Shown here: positions 1-11,090 of the stretch, one piece after another
How the letters are laid out: each line of letters opens with the position of its first letter
How positions within the stretch are numbered: the stretch's first letter is position 1
Source of the DNA: Tenodera sinensis
Taxonomy: Eukaryota > Arthropoda > Insecta > Mantodea > Mantidae
Assembly (NCBI GenBank): GCA_030765045.1
Contig: CM060963.1
Span: 72,007,117-72,071,116 of the forward strand
Direction: 5' to 3'
DNA: 64,000 nucleotides
Notes under the pieces: generated by a model
What the model was told of the DNA's origin: nothing
The model's input: only the letters and a program-made list of their open reading frames with translations
Database searches by the model: none
Program-made: the position numbers and the translations under genes

Positions 1-527
1 ACATCAAGAGTTTTAAAAATATTGTATATGTGAACAGTAGCTTACGCGTTGCCGGCATTAAAATTACCGAATGTCATCATAGTTGGCATCCCTATAGTAT
101 AATACTTGAAACGCAACCATACGCTGAAGTCAACTTCAGTCAAAAAATAAAACCATTTTATCTCTTATGTTAGATAATATCTATCTGATATCATGAACAG
201 TACTTGTTTGTAATTTCGTTAATGCATCACTTGTAATACACAATAACTTTTGTCAATCATTAGCAAACACATTTGATTACACATAATTAAGGGATACTTT
301 TCTTCGAATTTTCTACTTTTAAGTTATGCCTCCTATCGGATAGTAAATAGTACCTTTTGAGCACTGGAAACGATCTTTTCAATTCTACTGGTTTTATTCG
401 AGCGTACATAAGTGTAAGTGTGGATCAATATCGCTTTAAGCACTGTTTTCAGCACTAAGAATCATTCCTGTGTTCTTTTAATTGTTGGAAATCACTATTT
501 TCTTGAAAACTCCGCTCCCATTTTTCT
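1..527. other. Anonymous AT-rich sequence
   Basis: I see no open frame of note, no recognisable repeat and no RNA gene here. It is the left flank of the first SINE. Confidence 0.5.
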
Positions 528-772
528 CTTACACGTTGATTAAAAATATTTTGTTGTTTAACGACGCTGTTAATTGCCAGGATCACATCAGCGTGGCCAG
601 TGTGCCGGAATTTTGTCCCGCAGGAGTTCTTTTACATGGCAGTAAATCTACTGACATGGAGCTGTCGTTTTTAAGCACTTAAAAATCTGGGCCGGATTTG
701 AACTCGCCACCTTGGGATCAGTAGGCCATTGTCTAACCAAATGAGCCACCCTGACCAACCCTTACACGTTGA
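528..772 (-). mobile_element. tRNA-derived SINE, family C, with 12 bp TSD
   Basis: The direct repeat CTTACACGTTGA lies at 528-539 and 761-772 and brackets the insertion at 540-760. On the minus strand the element starts with a tRNA-like head: a box A-like stretch (GGTGGCTCATTTGGTTAGAC) and a box B-like GAGTTCAAATCC. A unique body follows, then an AT-rich tail. Two more copies on the same strand (about 10895-11090 and 42081-42240) share the body. Box A and B promoters imply RNA polymerase III transcription and LINE-dependent mobility, as known for SINEs. The short open frame at 482-682 overlaps this element and is not a gene. Confidence 0.85.
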
Positions 773-1567
773 CCTGCAGCATCTGGAACAACTTGAATTT
801 TCTGAGTAACTTTATCCACAACTTGCAGTGCATTTACCAGTGTTGTATTTCTCTCTTCAAGGTATTTAATGACTTTTGGTAGCACAGAATAGTGAGCGAA
901 GCAAATTTAATAATGTACAACACGTCATCAACCCAAGAGATGCAAATGACCCATATATCAAGCATTTTAATCATTTAATAAAATGCGTGTTTTCTGGTCA
1001 AAAAAAATGGAAATATGCATTCATAGGTATTATATGTTAAAATAGGCGCATTTAACTTCAGAAAAGCAGCTACAAGGGTAGTAAGTTGAAATAAAATTAA
1101 GCCATTTTTATGATATCTATAGTGATTAAGAATAGGCATTTTGCCTAACATCAAGTCTCTCATAGTAAGACAGTGCGATAAAAAACATGAATTAAGCTTA
1201 ACACGGCCAATTTGGGTTATAATAGCGGTTTAATTGCACACAGTTGGATTTGTGCCAGCAACAATATTCACAAATGCAAACTCAAGTGTTCTACAAGTGC
1301 TAAGAATACATGCCGCAAATATCGTAATGTGATGTGAGCTGCAATACTGAGTATGAATACAGAACTGTTTTGATTATGTTGTACGTATTGACGCTCTTGC
1401 TACTTTTCAAATTCTACAAATTAGTGGAACATGTGCATGTACTTTCTTTCTTAGTCGTTCACTTGATTACTCTTGAGATCCATTAAAAAATAAAAATAAA
1501 AGAAAATCATTCCTCTAGCATTGCAACGTCTAGTTCCAATTTTTCTAGTCGACACTGCACTGTCAGC
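773..1567. other. Anonymous AT-rich sequence
   Basis: Only short chance frames are present on both strands. No repeat shared with the rest of the window was recognised. Confidence 0.45.
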
Positions 1568-1928
1568 ATTCCAAATAGTTCTTTCTTCCTATTTATTTAA
1601 TAGCTAGTGCCTAGGGTCAGACGCCTGTCGGGGAGCAGATGAACCTATGGACCGGACATAGTGAAGACTTGGAAGCGGGTGGACAGCCAAGCACCGGGTA
1701 TGATAGAGAGGAAGAGGGTGCTATGAAATGCTGATGAAATCAATGAATGGAAAGGTGATGGTGGCGCAATTGGTTGAATGAGTGGCGGGGGAAACCGGAG
1801 AACCCGGAGAAAACCCGTGCTGACGCCGCTTCGTCCCCCAAGGGTCCCTGGGATTGAATCCGGGCCGCCTAGGTGGTAGGTAGGCGAACTTCTGGCCGCT
1901 TGGCCACGGCTACGCCCTATTCCAAATA
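1568..1928 (-). mobile_element. tRNA-derived SINE, family A long form, with 10 bp TSD
   Basis: ATTCCAAATA occurs at 1568-1577 and 1919-1928, bracketing a 341 bp insertion (1578-1918). The minus strand begins with the tRNA-like head ending in a box B-like GGATTCAATCCC. The body includes the stretch read on the plus strand as AACCGGAGAACCCGGAGAAA, and the distal end carries the long-form segment (plus strand GTGCCTAGGGTCAGACGCCT). Copies at 14180-14462, 15072-15350 and 42930-43278 share this long form, while 2535-2766 and 15950-16171 are a short form. Confidence 0.85.
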
Positions 1929-2522
1929 CAATAATTGATATTAAATCTTGTAAGCCATTTATAATTTCGCTTAAAGAGCACCAAAAGGGAAATGCTTCTA
2001 CAAAACGGAGTAGAAAAAGATTACAAAAACTGAATAAAATGGTTGGAAGTTACATCGTATACAACTAAAAGCAAGTCTAATTTATATGCTGCAGCACGCA
2101 GGTACAATTTCGAAATTTGGTTATAATTCAGGGAACATGACCCAAGCAACAGGATCATGATACACAAAACGCAGTCATTACGAATAAACAAACCGAGCAA
2201 TTAATAACTGTGTAATCTGTGTATTTAACTTAATTGATTACCAATTATTATTATTACACCTTTACGGCCAAAATTCCGTTTCCGAATCATGAAAATTCCA
2301 TGTTTACATGTGTGTTGCGAATATATTCTAAGCGCAACCTAGAATCGAATTCAAGAGGACAATCTACTGTATGGAATGAAAACAGTTTTCACTCTGCGAG
2401 TACAGTTCAATACGTTCATACGAATGGTATAAACGAATGAAAACATTCGGTTGTTACAGGACACTATCGTTTAGCAATAAATAGTGTAATGCGTGGTTAG
2501 CATGATGTATTTAATTCAAAAT
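1929..2522. other. Anonymous AT-rich sequence
   Basis: Nothing recognisable. A 68-codon frame at 2234-2440 has no family resemblance and is taken as chance. Confidence 0.45.
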
Positions 2523-2778
2523 TTGGCAACCCTGAGCCGAGTGGTTAGACCATTCGCTTCTCACCAAAGCGACCCGGGTTCGATCCCAGTCAACCGCACG
2601 TGGGATTCGTGGTGGACGAAGCAGCGCTGGGGGAGGGGGTTTCTCCTGGTTCTCCGGTTTCCCCCGCCGTCTCATTCCATCAGTGCTCCATCTTCATTCT
2701 ATGTATCACTGTTACCGCCTCCGGTGCCGTAGTAGTAAAAGCGGGCGTTAAACACTACAAAAAAAATTGGCAACCCTG
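2523..2778 (+). mobile_element. tRNA-derived SINE, family A short form, with 12 bp TSD
   Basis: TTGGCAACCCTG is repeated at 2523-2534 and 2767-2778. The insertion (2535-2766) opens directly with the tRNA-like box A (AGCCGAGTGGTTAG), has box B GGGTTCGATCCC about 40 bp on, then the family body with TCTCCGGTTTCCCCC. It ends in GGCGTTAAACACTACAAA plus an A tail. The head, body, A tail and perfect TSD make this a complete SINE. The overlapping frames at 2493-2821 are non-coding. Confidence 0.9.
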
Positions 2779-4944
2779 GCATATAACTAAAGTCTTCGTC
2801 CATCTTCAGTTTACTGGCTGACTCGGATCATTTCGCATCAAGTCGTGATTCTTCGTCCCATTATCCAAGACGATGCTTTCATCACTTCTCCATTCCACCC
2901 TGCATGCGCGATATCCTAATGTACTGTAAACAATTAGTCGTCTGTATACTTATTAGCCATTTAGCTCATGATAATAAATTCAGTATATTATTGTCAATTA
3001 CTATATGCTCTAAAACAGCACCTCTCGTATGCGTATCGCAGGAGCCATAGCTAAATTTGACTGATCGGAAGATTTTTGTTGGATTTTTCCCTCTATTGAT
3101 ACCTAAAAAGACAAATTCAAGATCTCGCATCATAGAATTTTAAATCTAACGCAACACACTCAAAGTGTAAAGTTGGAAGACCATTTTGGAACTGTATTAC
3201 TGCACACTTTTTGGAACGATTCCTTTTGATATCAATTCCAAAATAATGTTCTATTTTCCCCTTACATTTACATGGGATATAACAACGTTATGTAGGTATA
3301 TTTGTAACCCAGGCTTTGTTCAGAGAAAAGTTTTAAAAATGCGTTTTGTGCGTTTGTCCTTATCTGTAGGGTCAAGAAAATGCACGATCCTGCAGAAAGT
3401 AAGTTTGTCACACATGCGCGTCACAAATGCAAATCATGTATATCTACCTATAGGTTTTTGCATCACACCTGTATCTCTTCTTTGGGAGCATTAATTCCTA
3501 AAATAGGAATTATACAATCTAGATATTATTGCTACCTTAATATAACAAGCAGTTTTGTACACTTATACATGAAATGAAGTGTTACCTTTCCTAAATGCTT
3601 TTATTACCTAACCTTGTGTTTGTAAGGTATATCAAAAGACGCACAGTTGCTGCAATTGGGTATCTGCACTTCCTCTTTGTAGCTTATACGATGTATGTAC
3701 CTTTATGCACCACACTTGCATAGCAACCTAGCCCTGCCGGCACTCTCCGTAGGCGCATGTGCTTGGCTACCGCATAGCGATTCATTCAAACCTATATGTC
3801 CCAAGCGCAACGTTTAAGATATCCCAAGAGTAGGTACACAAAACGAATTTAGCCATATGCACTGTTTTGGACCATCTCTCAGTCTCTTGTGGTCTTACGG
3901 GGTCTTGCAAGGGCCGAGGTATGAATATTAACCAATAACACTGATTGACAGTCGCAATACGGGGCTAGAAGCATGGCGCTGTAACGAGGACAAGGAAAGG
4001 TGGGGGAGGGGAAGAGGTAGATAAACCTGGTCTCGTAGAAAAGCCACGTTTTAATTTTCTTTAGATTTATCTCCACATTCTTAATGCCTATTATGAAAAG
4101 GTTGTAAACGTTGCTTGAAATAAGCAGCATTTATTGGGTTAAACGATTCTGTGTTATAAGAAAAGCTTTAACATCTTACAGTACAGTTTCTGCTTTCGAA
4201 TGAAAGGTTTTCTTTTGACATCAATGCAATAAATCGTCTTTTTTAGGTGACATTAAAATTTAATTACATTTCTTAAATTTTCACAGTTTCTGAAATTTGT
4301 CAAACTATGTTAGCATCTTGCCATACACTACAACTGGCCACGTGTAGTTTCTGACGTGTACATCATGTTGTGAATCAAACAACAGTTGAGCTTAATGAGT
4401 AATGATTTACTAAGCGACCAGAAAAATCAATACTTTTCTTTGAGGCCGACGTGTCATTGGTTATAACTAGCTTTTAACATGAATAGTGCTGTCATTGGAG
4501 GGAGGTAAAGAGTGGGAAAGAAGGGGGAATCTACGAAGGCCTAGTTAAACGATGATAGCCATGCATTTTAATACATTTGTTTTCTGTACAATACGCACCA
4601 GAAGCGCTAGCTGTGCTCTGTATTTATCGAAACACTAAAGATTAAGTTATAGAATAAAAAAAAAAACTGTTGAATGGAATTTTATGTGCTTCCCATACTA
4701 CTGCTTCCAATTTACTACAGATGGCTTTCGAGTACAGTAGTTCTATGTCCATCTGTACGCGAATGGTAGGAAGCGCTGCATCTATGGAGTGGAAATTTAA
4801 TGTACAGTTTAGGGGAAGCCGGAACTTCTGTATTTGACATTTTATGAAAGTTTAAGGTTGTTTTAACTTGTCAAACTAGGTTGAAAATCTGTACAAAATT
4901 AAGAGTTTATATTTAGATGCCTTCTAAAACTTCATATTCTTGCT
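2779..4944. other. Anonymous sequence, no gene seen
   Basis: Mostly AT-rich, with short chance frames such as 3186-3494 (102 codons) that resemble no family I know. No SINE, LTR or R1 similarity was recognised. Confidence 0.4.
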
Positions 4945-5646
4945 TTCTCTACCACATATAGTTAAGTAGGGGAAGTATTATATTCGACCCAAAATTTGAT
5001 ATAGAAATTTCACCGGGAATATATGTTTTGAGGCCCTCTAAATAAAGAAAAAACTTTATAGAAAAAGGTCTCCCTGTGTATGTGTGTGTCTGTGAACATC
5101 ATAACTCAAAAACGAAAAGTCGGTTAAAAACTAAAGTTGGTATTTAAGTTTAATATCCTTCAAGGATACGACGCAAGATCTTGAAGAAAACTCCCCCACC
5201 CTGAACTAGCCTTTACACGGAACTTTTTTAAAAAAAATGTATATCTCGTTAAAACAATTTATGTCCAAATGCATTTTTTGTGGAGTGAACCATTTTGGAA
5301 ACATTGCGTGTTACTTGTGCGAGTTCTGCAATACTTAACTTTTTTCAAATGGAAGCTCGTTATTCACATTTTTATATCTTAGCCGTGCACACAGAACAGA
5401 ATTTCAAAGCCTTCATATAGCGACTAGCTTTAAAACATCTGATTATCGCTCAAAGCTTACTAAGGTTGTAGGTGCATGGGGAATATTCCCATATTCCCCA
5501 TGCATCTACAAGAAAATTAACAATAAGTTAATTTCTACAAATGTTTATCCCGAGTAACATGATGAAGATAGAGGAATAAGTGTTTGCAGGGATAGTTAAT
5601 ACTAGAGTAGATAAAGTAATGTGAGCGCAACACATCAGCGTTTTAG
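4945..5646 (+). mobile_element. R1 repeat copy 1 (diverged)
   Basis: It starts with a degenerate TTTCTCTACC and the GGGGAAGTATT module. It contains the core TAACTCAAAAACGAAAAGTC and the 3' module AGTAGATAAAGTAATGTGAG followed by CAACACATCAG. It is shorter than other copies because a block after about 5225 is missing. The short GT run (about 5075-5090) sits at the usual microsatellite position. A palindrome at 5466-5511 is unique to this copy. Confidence 0.8.
5466..5511. repeat. Near-perfect 21 bp-arm palindrome
   Basis: The arms at 5466-5486 and 5491-5511 are reverse complements with one mismatch, around a 4 nt spacer. Other R1 copies have only one arm here (ATATTCCCCTTGCACCTACA-like), so this looks like a local inverted duplication inside copy 1. 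Confidence 0.85.
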
Positions 5647-5786
5647 TCTAACCGTGATTGGACAGATCTGAAACTTTAAAGGACGTTTAAAGAACATTTA
5701 TCTACGCCTTTACATTTTGCTTGAAATCTGTAAAACATAATGGATAGCTCAATTATGGAGATATTTCTAAGAATTTACTATTTTAA

Positions 5787-5794
5787 CAATAATA

Positions 5795-5869
<75 letters not shown>

Positions 5870-5884
5870 TTAATAATAATAAAT
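5787..5884. repeat. (AAT)n microsatellite
   Basis: About 98 bp of AAT units with a few interruptions at both ends. Confidence 0.95.
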
Positions 5885-6297
5885 AATTGTGTAGTATGTA
5901 GGGTAATCTCAGAAACCACTCAACCGATTTGGACAGTTATTTCATCCATGTAACCTTAAGCAAACAGAAGACGAAGCTTAAAAAGCGACAGCATATCCGG
6001 TTTATTATGATATGAATCGTATATTACATTTATTTCTTTAATCGCTGTGTGTAAAATATTGCAATGTATATGTAATAAAATTGCGCAAAAATCTCTGGAT
6101 ATTTGCTCTACTATAAACGAGTGCACTGAAGTTTTTGTTGACAAAACCTCATAACTCTTACATGAAACTGCTTTGGTTTATTTCTTTTATACTTATGTTG
6201 CAATCAAGTTCGTTATCAGGAATTTAAACGAAAGGCACTAAGCCAAGATTTTTTCTTTAATTTCACTTTATTAGTTCATAATGTAGAAAGGGGTGAT
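5885..6297. other. Anonymous AT-rich sequence
   Basis: Lies between the AAT microsatellite and the MULE relic. A 62-codon minus-strand frame at 5956-6144 is taken as chance. Confidence 0.4.
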
Positions 6298-7493
6298 GTA
6301 AATTGCCTTCCAGGGTACTGTTTGTCTTTTCACAAGTACGTAAATTGCCTCCATGTCGCTGAGTATTTCACATTTGTAAATCCGCCACTGAATGGATTTC
6401 GGTTGGAATTACTTCTTCATGGAAAATGACATGATAGATTTCTGTTGGTACTACTTCATTCTAAATGATGACATGATGGATTTCGACATGAAGCATTTAG
6501 GCACATTGTTAAAGAATGTAACAAACATAAGTTAAATTGGCATTGCTCACGTGTATACGCAGATTTTGAAGTGGCAATCCACAAAGCCGTTAAAACAGTG
6601 TGGCCCGAAATGGCATCAAGGGATGTAGATTTCATCTAGGTCAACGTTGGTACAGAAAAAATTCAAGCTTTGGGACTAAGTGCTGTGTATAAAGAAGAAG
6701 GAGAAAGAAGTACATTTCTTAGGTTATTGTTTAGATTTCCATTTCTGTAACCTGAAGATATTGGTGAATGCTTCGTAGATATAGTGGCATTTGAACCAGA
6801 AGACGAAAGAATAAAACAGTTCACCGATTACATTCTGGATAACAACATATCAGAAGATGCCAACTTCCCTCCTATGATGTGGGCTGAACTCATCGTCAAT
6901 TAGACACATCACCAAAAACTGCGAATCTTTCCACAGAAATATTAAGTCTTTTCAACGTCAATCATCCAGATATTTATATCTTGATTGAAGTACTGAAGGA
7001 AATAGAAAGCGACACTTATATACTGCTCGGAAGTGTAGACAAAGGAAATAAACATGCTCTTACGAAAGAAATATTTTTACAAAATAAAACATTAGCATTC
7101 TGACAAGGAATTATTACTAGACTTCAGTTTTTAAGCACTGTTTCTTTTAAATTCCCACCAGTGTAAAGAATGACGCGTGTTTTAGCAACACTTTAAGTTT
7201 TGTTTTTCACCACATTTTCACCACAACAGTAATTTGCATCTTGCATTACTAACAGTCTTAAGTCTGCAAATGGGAAGGAAAATTGTGGTTTATGATTATT
7301 AACCAATAACTACTTGTTTAAGAAGCCATTAAAACGGGAACATTCATGTCTGGCTCGAAACACTTCAGTTAACAGTGGCGGACTGAAAGTGAAGGCAAAA
7401 TACCCACGTAAATGGGGGAGGCAATTTACGCTATAGAGTTCAAGTAAACAGGAGGCAATTTACGTTCTTTATATACCTGGGGAGGCAATTTAC
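6298..7493 (+). mobile_element. Degenerate MULE (FLYWCH-type) with iterated inverted ends
   Basis: GTAAATTGCCT opens the left end at 6298 and recurs at about 6340. Its reverse complement AGGCAATTTAC occurs three times on the right, at about 7425, 7463 and 7483-7493. The outermost pair matches over about 20 bp with small differences (left continues TCCAGGGTAC, right continues CCCCAGGTAT after reverse complement). Between them lies a broken MULE transposase on the plus strand. MULE family knowledge predicts 8-11 bp TSDs, but none is evident, which fits an old copy. The end coordinates are inferred from the outermost inverted motifs. Confidence 0.65.
6470..7105 (+). pseudogene. MULE transposase remnant
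   Basis: Conceptual translation in shifting frames gives blocks typical of insect FLYWCH-associated MULE transposases: IVKECNKHKLN, then ADFEVAIHKAVKTVWP (about 6560-6605), then RFHLGQRWYRK in another frame, then IQALGLSAVYKEE and ECFVDIVAFEPEDERIKQF, then DYILDNNI. ADFE carries the conserved acidic residue before the transposase core alpha-helical region, and the FHLGQRWYRK block is a hallmark of this family. At least two frameshifts and several in-frame stops are visible, and the N-terminal FLYWCH zinc finger is not recognisable. It cannot encode a working transposase. It lies inside the inverted ends at 6298-7493, which supports one element rather than a host gene. Confidence 0.7.
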
Positions 7494-7556
7494 CGACGCC
7501 GGTAAAAAGCATGCTGCACCTATTGGTGTTGAAACGAACTAATTAGGCGCATTTCC

Positions 7557-7712
7557 CGTCCTTTATTTTTTTATTATTAATGTCCTCCAACGTAGTGCCA
7601 TCGGACGGTGAATGAATGAAATGGGTGAAATGATGCTCAAACGAGCCTGAGGTTCATAGAGCTTTAAGTTACCCGACATTTCTCTTCTCAGGATAAGGGA
7701 AAACCTCGTGGG

Positions 7713-7743
<31 letters not shown>

Positions 7744-7848
7744 ACCTTATCCGGATAACTCGCCCTAAACGAGATTCAAACTCGCGATCTCTTGAACGTG
7801 AGGCAGACACGCTATCACCACGCTACAGAGGCGGGCTCCTCGTCCTTT
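7557..7848 (-). mobile_element. tRNA-derived SINE, family B, with 8 bp TSD
   Basis: CGTCCTTT at 7557-7564 and 7841-7848 brackets the insertion. Read on the minus strand it has a tRNA-like head with box B GAGTTTGAATCTCG, then GGTTTTCCCTTATCCTGAGA, then TTTCACCCATTTCATTCATT, and ends CGTTGGAGGACATTAATAAT with an A/T-rich tail. An internal homopolymer of about 32 A (7711-7742, plus strand) expands what is a short run in other copies. Other copies are at 24508-24740 and 39094-39511, with a head fragment at 53100-53182. Confidence 0.85.
7711..7742. repeat. Poly(A) run inside SINE B
   Basis: About 32 consecutive A. The equivalent position in the 24.6 kb copy is a T run of about 10 (opposite strand), and it is very short in the 39.4 kb copy. 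Confidence 0.9.
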
Positions 7849-10032
7849 TGCGATTATCTAAAAAAATTGTAAAAAGTGGGCATAGTTCCTTTCAGCATTA
7901 ACTGATTCAGTTGCATAAAGAAAAATCAGTGAACTGGCGCGGCGTTTTATATACTGTCGTTTCCAAAGAGGTTAACTGGTAGCCTGGGAGGAAAGAATTT
8001 TAAAATTCATCAGCTTCTCCTTTGTTTCTTGGTATATGTTAATGGTTTTTGCATTATGCGAAAAGCTATGCAGCTTTCAATGTTATTAAATAATTATGGG
8101 ACCAAAGAAAATGTCATCTAGTGTAATTATCTAAAATCACTCAACCATTCCAACCTATGGTACCACCGACAAAGGCCTAGGTTATACAGCATTACCAAAA
8201 TTTGGAAAACTATGGGGCGGGGTTTAAGGTACATGTTGACACTGGGAACCAACGCCTATATTTTTTTTTGCAATGGTTGATATAGTAAACCAGAAATATT
8301 TACACAACCAGTATTTAAAAACATTTTAAGCAAGCATACAACAATTCAAAATTGAAAAGTTCATGTATTTTTTTCAAAATCTGTAGATTCTATATAATAT
8401 AGATATTTCAGACTTTAACACACCAAGTTGCTTCTCTGAGTATGTACAATGATTTAAACCTCAATAATATTAAGTAAACTGGCTGTTTAAAAAGTTATAC
8501 GTTTTGAAATTCAAAATTCCTGTTTTTACAAACTGAAGTTTTGTTTAAATGGTTACAGAGCTCTTGTGGCTTATGTTAAGACCATAGTTGTTGGTCCACA
8601 CCATTCCTTGCCTAACGAGCTCCAAAATGAGGTGTGTAGCATAATTTTAAGAGAACTTCCTTGGGATTGAAAAAGGTAAAAATGTTGAAAATTTTAATTT
8701 CGAGAAATATTTAAACGTATTCTCTACAATTGTTAAATTAAACACATTGCTGGTAACAATTAGTATGCAAACTCCACATTTTTGAAAACTAGAAAGTGCT
8801 ATTATATGGCACGAAAATAAAGTTGAAAATTTTGATAAACTTACCATTTCCAACGTTAAGGTGTACCTTAAGGAAGTAATTTGCCTATGTTTCACATCCT
8901 TCTGCGTTAGTATCAGGGGATTTTTCATTCATTATTAGGAATAGGTGGAGGTATACAGATTATAAGGGACAAAGGGAAGGATTCTCCATAAAAGTCTTCT
9001 AGACCTTTGCGTAATAATTTCTTAAAGAACGGGGAGAAGTAAAATAAATTTGTCACTCGAGTTTAAAACGTTGGTTAGGACATTTACTAAACTATAATTT
9101 TGTTGCTGAGTGTACTCGTGTTAATGAACTATCAAACGACGCTATTTGATGGAAACGCTATCACTTCATTATAGGAAGAGAAGCAAAAGGAAATTCCAGT
9201 CCACCTATGCCGTACTAAACAGCACTCAAGCGGTTACCACCAGCTGGTACTAAAGGCCGCAGCAATGCAGTGTTCGTAAGACCCATTATCCTCCTGTTTA
9301 CATAATTGGCCATCATGACCTTTAGGAAAGTGTATCCGTACAGCATTCCCATCGCAGCGATGTTGATTGTTGAACAGCTGATGTGCGCCCTCTCTTAATA
9401 CTCGACGGAATTTGACAGCAACGTGATTTACGTTACTAACAAGTGCTAATTCATTTTTTCCTGGAGGGAAACCGAAAGGGGATATGGGATGTTGTATGGA
9501 AGCGTGGCTCATGGAAGGTTGGCACCTACCTACTCTTGTGTGCTCTATCAATTTGGATTGATCGCACAGTCTTTTAGTACTTGCCATTCCCGCAGATTCG
9601 GCAATACATCTTTGGTTTTACACAGGAAGGAAACAACTCTTCGTCAGTATCTTTGTAGGTATGTGTTAATAAACAATAAAATAATGCAACAAAATTATCA
9701 AATAATAGGAGGATACTAGTCTTCACGAAAGATGTTGATTTTGAAAAATAGAGCTTCGAAATCACTTGACGTGAAGAAAAGAAAAAAAATCTTGTCATAC
9801 TTATACAATTTTCTCTACCATTTACATAAGTACATCATACTTTTGATATAAAAAGTGATGCTTATATCCCCATTACTTCTATGGCAGTAAATGCCTAGAA
9901 ATGTAGTAAAACTAAGCAGCACACGGAAACAACACAGTTTATATTACAGGCTGTTATCGTTAGTAACGAGCTTGTGTGGAGGTTAGGGGTCGGGATTTTC
10001 AAACGTATTACAATTGATATTCTGAGTTGTAC
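7849..10032. other. Anonymous sequence, no gene confirmed
   Basis: AT-rich. The longest frame of interest is on the minus strand at 9234-9587 (117 codons, many H and C residues, higher GC than its surroundings). It matches no family I recognise and lacks other support. The rest shows no repeat shared within the window. Confidence 0.4.
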
Positions 10033-10293
10033 ATATTGTGGCAAATGAAAAAATCGGTCTAGTTATTTTCTGTTACTTTATTGTCTTCTAAAATGTCACC
10101 ACAAATACCGTTTTCTTCTCGTCGTTTAACACAGTCCATAGTCTTTCGGACTATTACAGCTCATAACTGTTCTTCCATAACCTTGCACAGTCCGATCGGT
10201 GTCTTAACTGCCTCTATCTCTAATACCCTAATTACGTTACAATCACTCGCGACGCTCGTTGAATCATTTTACGACGTGCCAACACGACGACGA

Positions 10294-10340
10294 CACGCGC
10301 GCGCGCACGCACGCACGCACATACACACACACACACTGAC
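10294..10340. repeat. (CG/CA)n low-complexity run
   Basis: Mixed CG, ACGC and AC units inside the solo LTR, downstream of its TATA box in minus-strand reading. Confidence 0.9.
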
Positions 10341-10389
10341 CGACCGACTCATCTCTGTAACTCAACTCTAAAGCTCACTCTCTGCTCTT

Positions 10390-10412
10390 CTCTGGCTCCT
10401 TATATACTGGGG
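10390..10412 (-). promoter_or_regulatory. LTR core promoter (TATA box)
   Basis: On the minus strand TATATAAGGAGCC follows GACGTCATCCCC. The same order and spacing occur in the LTR at 45692-46136. A CRE-like GACGTCAT upstream of TATA suggests a polymerase II LTR promoter. Activity is not shown. Confidence 0.5.
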
Positions 10413-10629
10413 ATGACGTCATACGGATCCTTCTCGAGTCACACACACATACACACCGGAGATGACGCAACTAGAAGCCTCGCGAAACCCCTTTTGTTTC
10501 TGCCCCTTCGGTTGTTGGCAGTCACATACAGCAGTCACGCGAGGCATCCTGATCTTGAACGTCTTCGTCCGCTCGCCGGCAGGTATTGGCCCCATCCTTC
10601 CTTTGTTGTACGCTGAGCCCGAAGTCACA

Positions 10630-10894
10630 ATGCTTTTTTCTGTTTCTTTTTTCTTTCTTTTTTTATCTTATTAGGCTTTCCCAGTTAATTATGCATTCAA
10701 TTTTATGCCAATGAAGACTCATTTCTACTAGAGAAAATTCAAGATCAGATATTTTTTTATTATGCCTGCAGCTCGAACCATTGATGTTTTAATAAAAGAG
10801 CCATTTTCAGAAAATTATTGGGTTAGGACTTTATTGAAAGTTTTCGTCTTGCATCCTTCGAAAGGTGCCAAATTAAAATACTTAATCAAGTATT
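10630..10894. other. T-rich anonymous sequence
   Basis: Nothing recognised beyond a pyrimidine-rich stretch near 10632-10670. Confidence 0.4.
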
Positions 10895-11090
10895 TCGTTT
10901 GTTAACGAAGTTAGCAATTGCTAGGATCATATCACCGCCGGTGTGCCAAAATTTCGTCCTTCAAGATTTCTTTTATATGCAGTAAATCTACTGACATGCA
11001 CGCTTAAAAACCATCGGTCTGGGTCGGGTTTCAATCCGCGATCTTGGGGTCAGTAGGCCAGTGCCCAAGCAACTGAGGCATCCAGACCTA
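10895..11090 (-). mobile_element. tRNA-derived SINE, family C (second copy)
   Basis: It shares with 540-760 the segments GCAGTAAATCTACTGACATG and GGTCAGTAGGCCA and the box B reverse complement region. No TSD was found, so the ends are approximate. Confidence 0.75.

Larger units (their letters stand above)
10037..10629 (-). mobile_element. Solo LTR (gypsy-like), minus strand
   Basis: Read on the minus strand it runs from TGTGACTTCGG to TTTGCCACA. It contains a promoter module (GACGTCAT, then AGTATATAAGGAGCC at about 10390-10410) that closely matches the LTR at 45692-46136 (ACGTCAT, then GCTATATAAGGAGGC). It also has the polyadenylation and 3' module AATAAAGTAACAG about 40 bp from the end. LTRs of retrotransposons begin TG and end CA. 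No flanking protease, RT or integrase coding is seen, so this is a solo LTR or fragment. The left flank is ATAT but the right flank is ATGC, so the outer end near 10629 is tentative. Confidence 0.6.

Noticed and set aside
9234..9587. A 117-codon minus-strand frame with many His and Cys residues
   Set aside because: No spaced Cys/His zinc-finger pattern and no family match from inspection. It is left as anonymous; a protein search and RNA-seq would decide.
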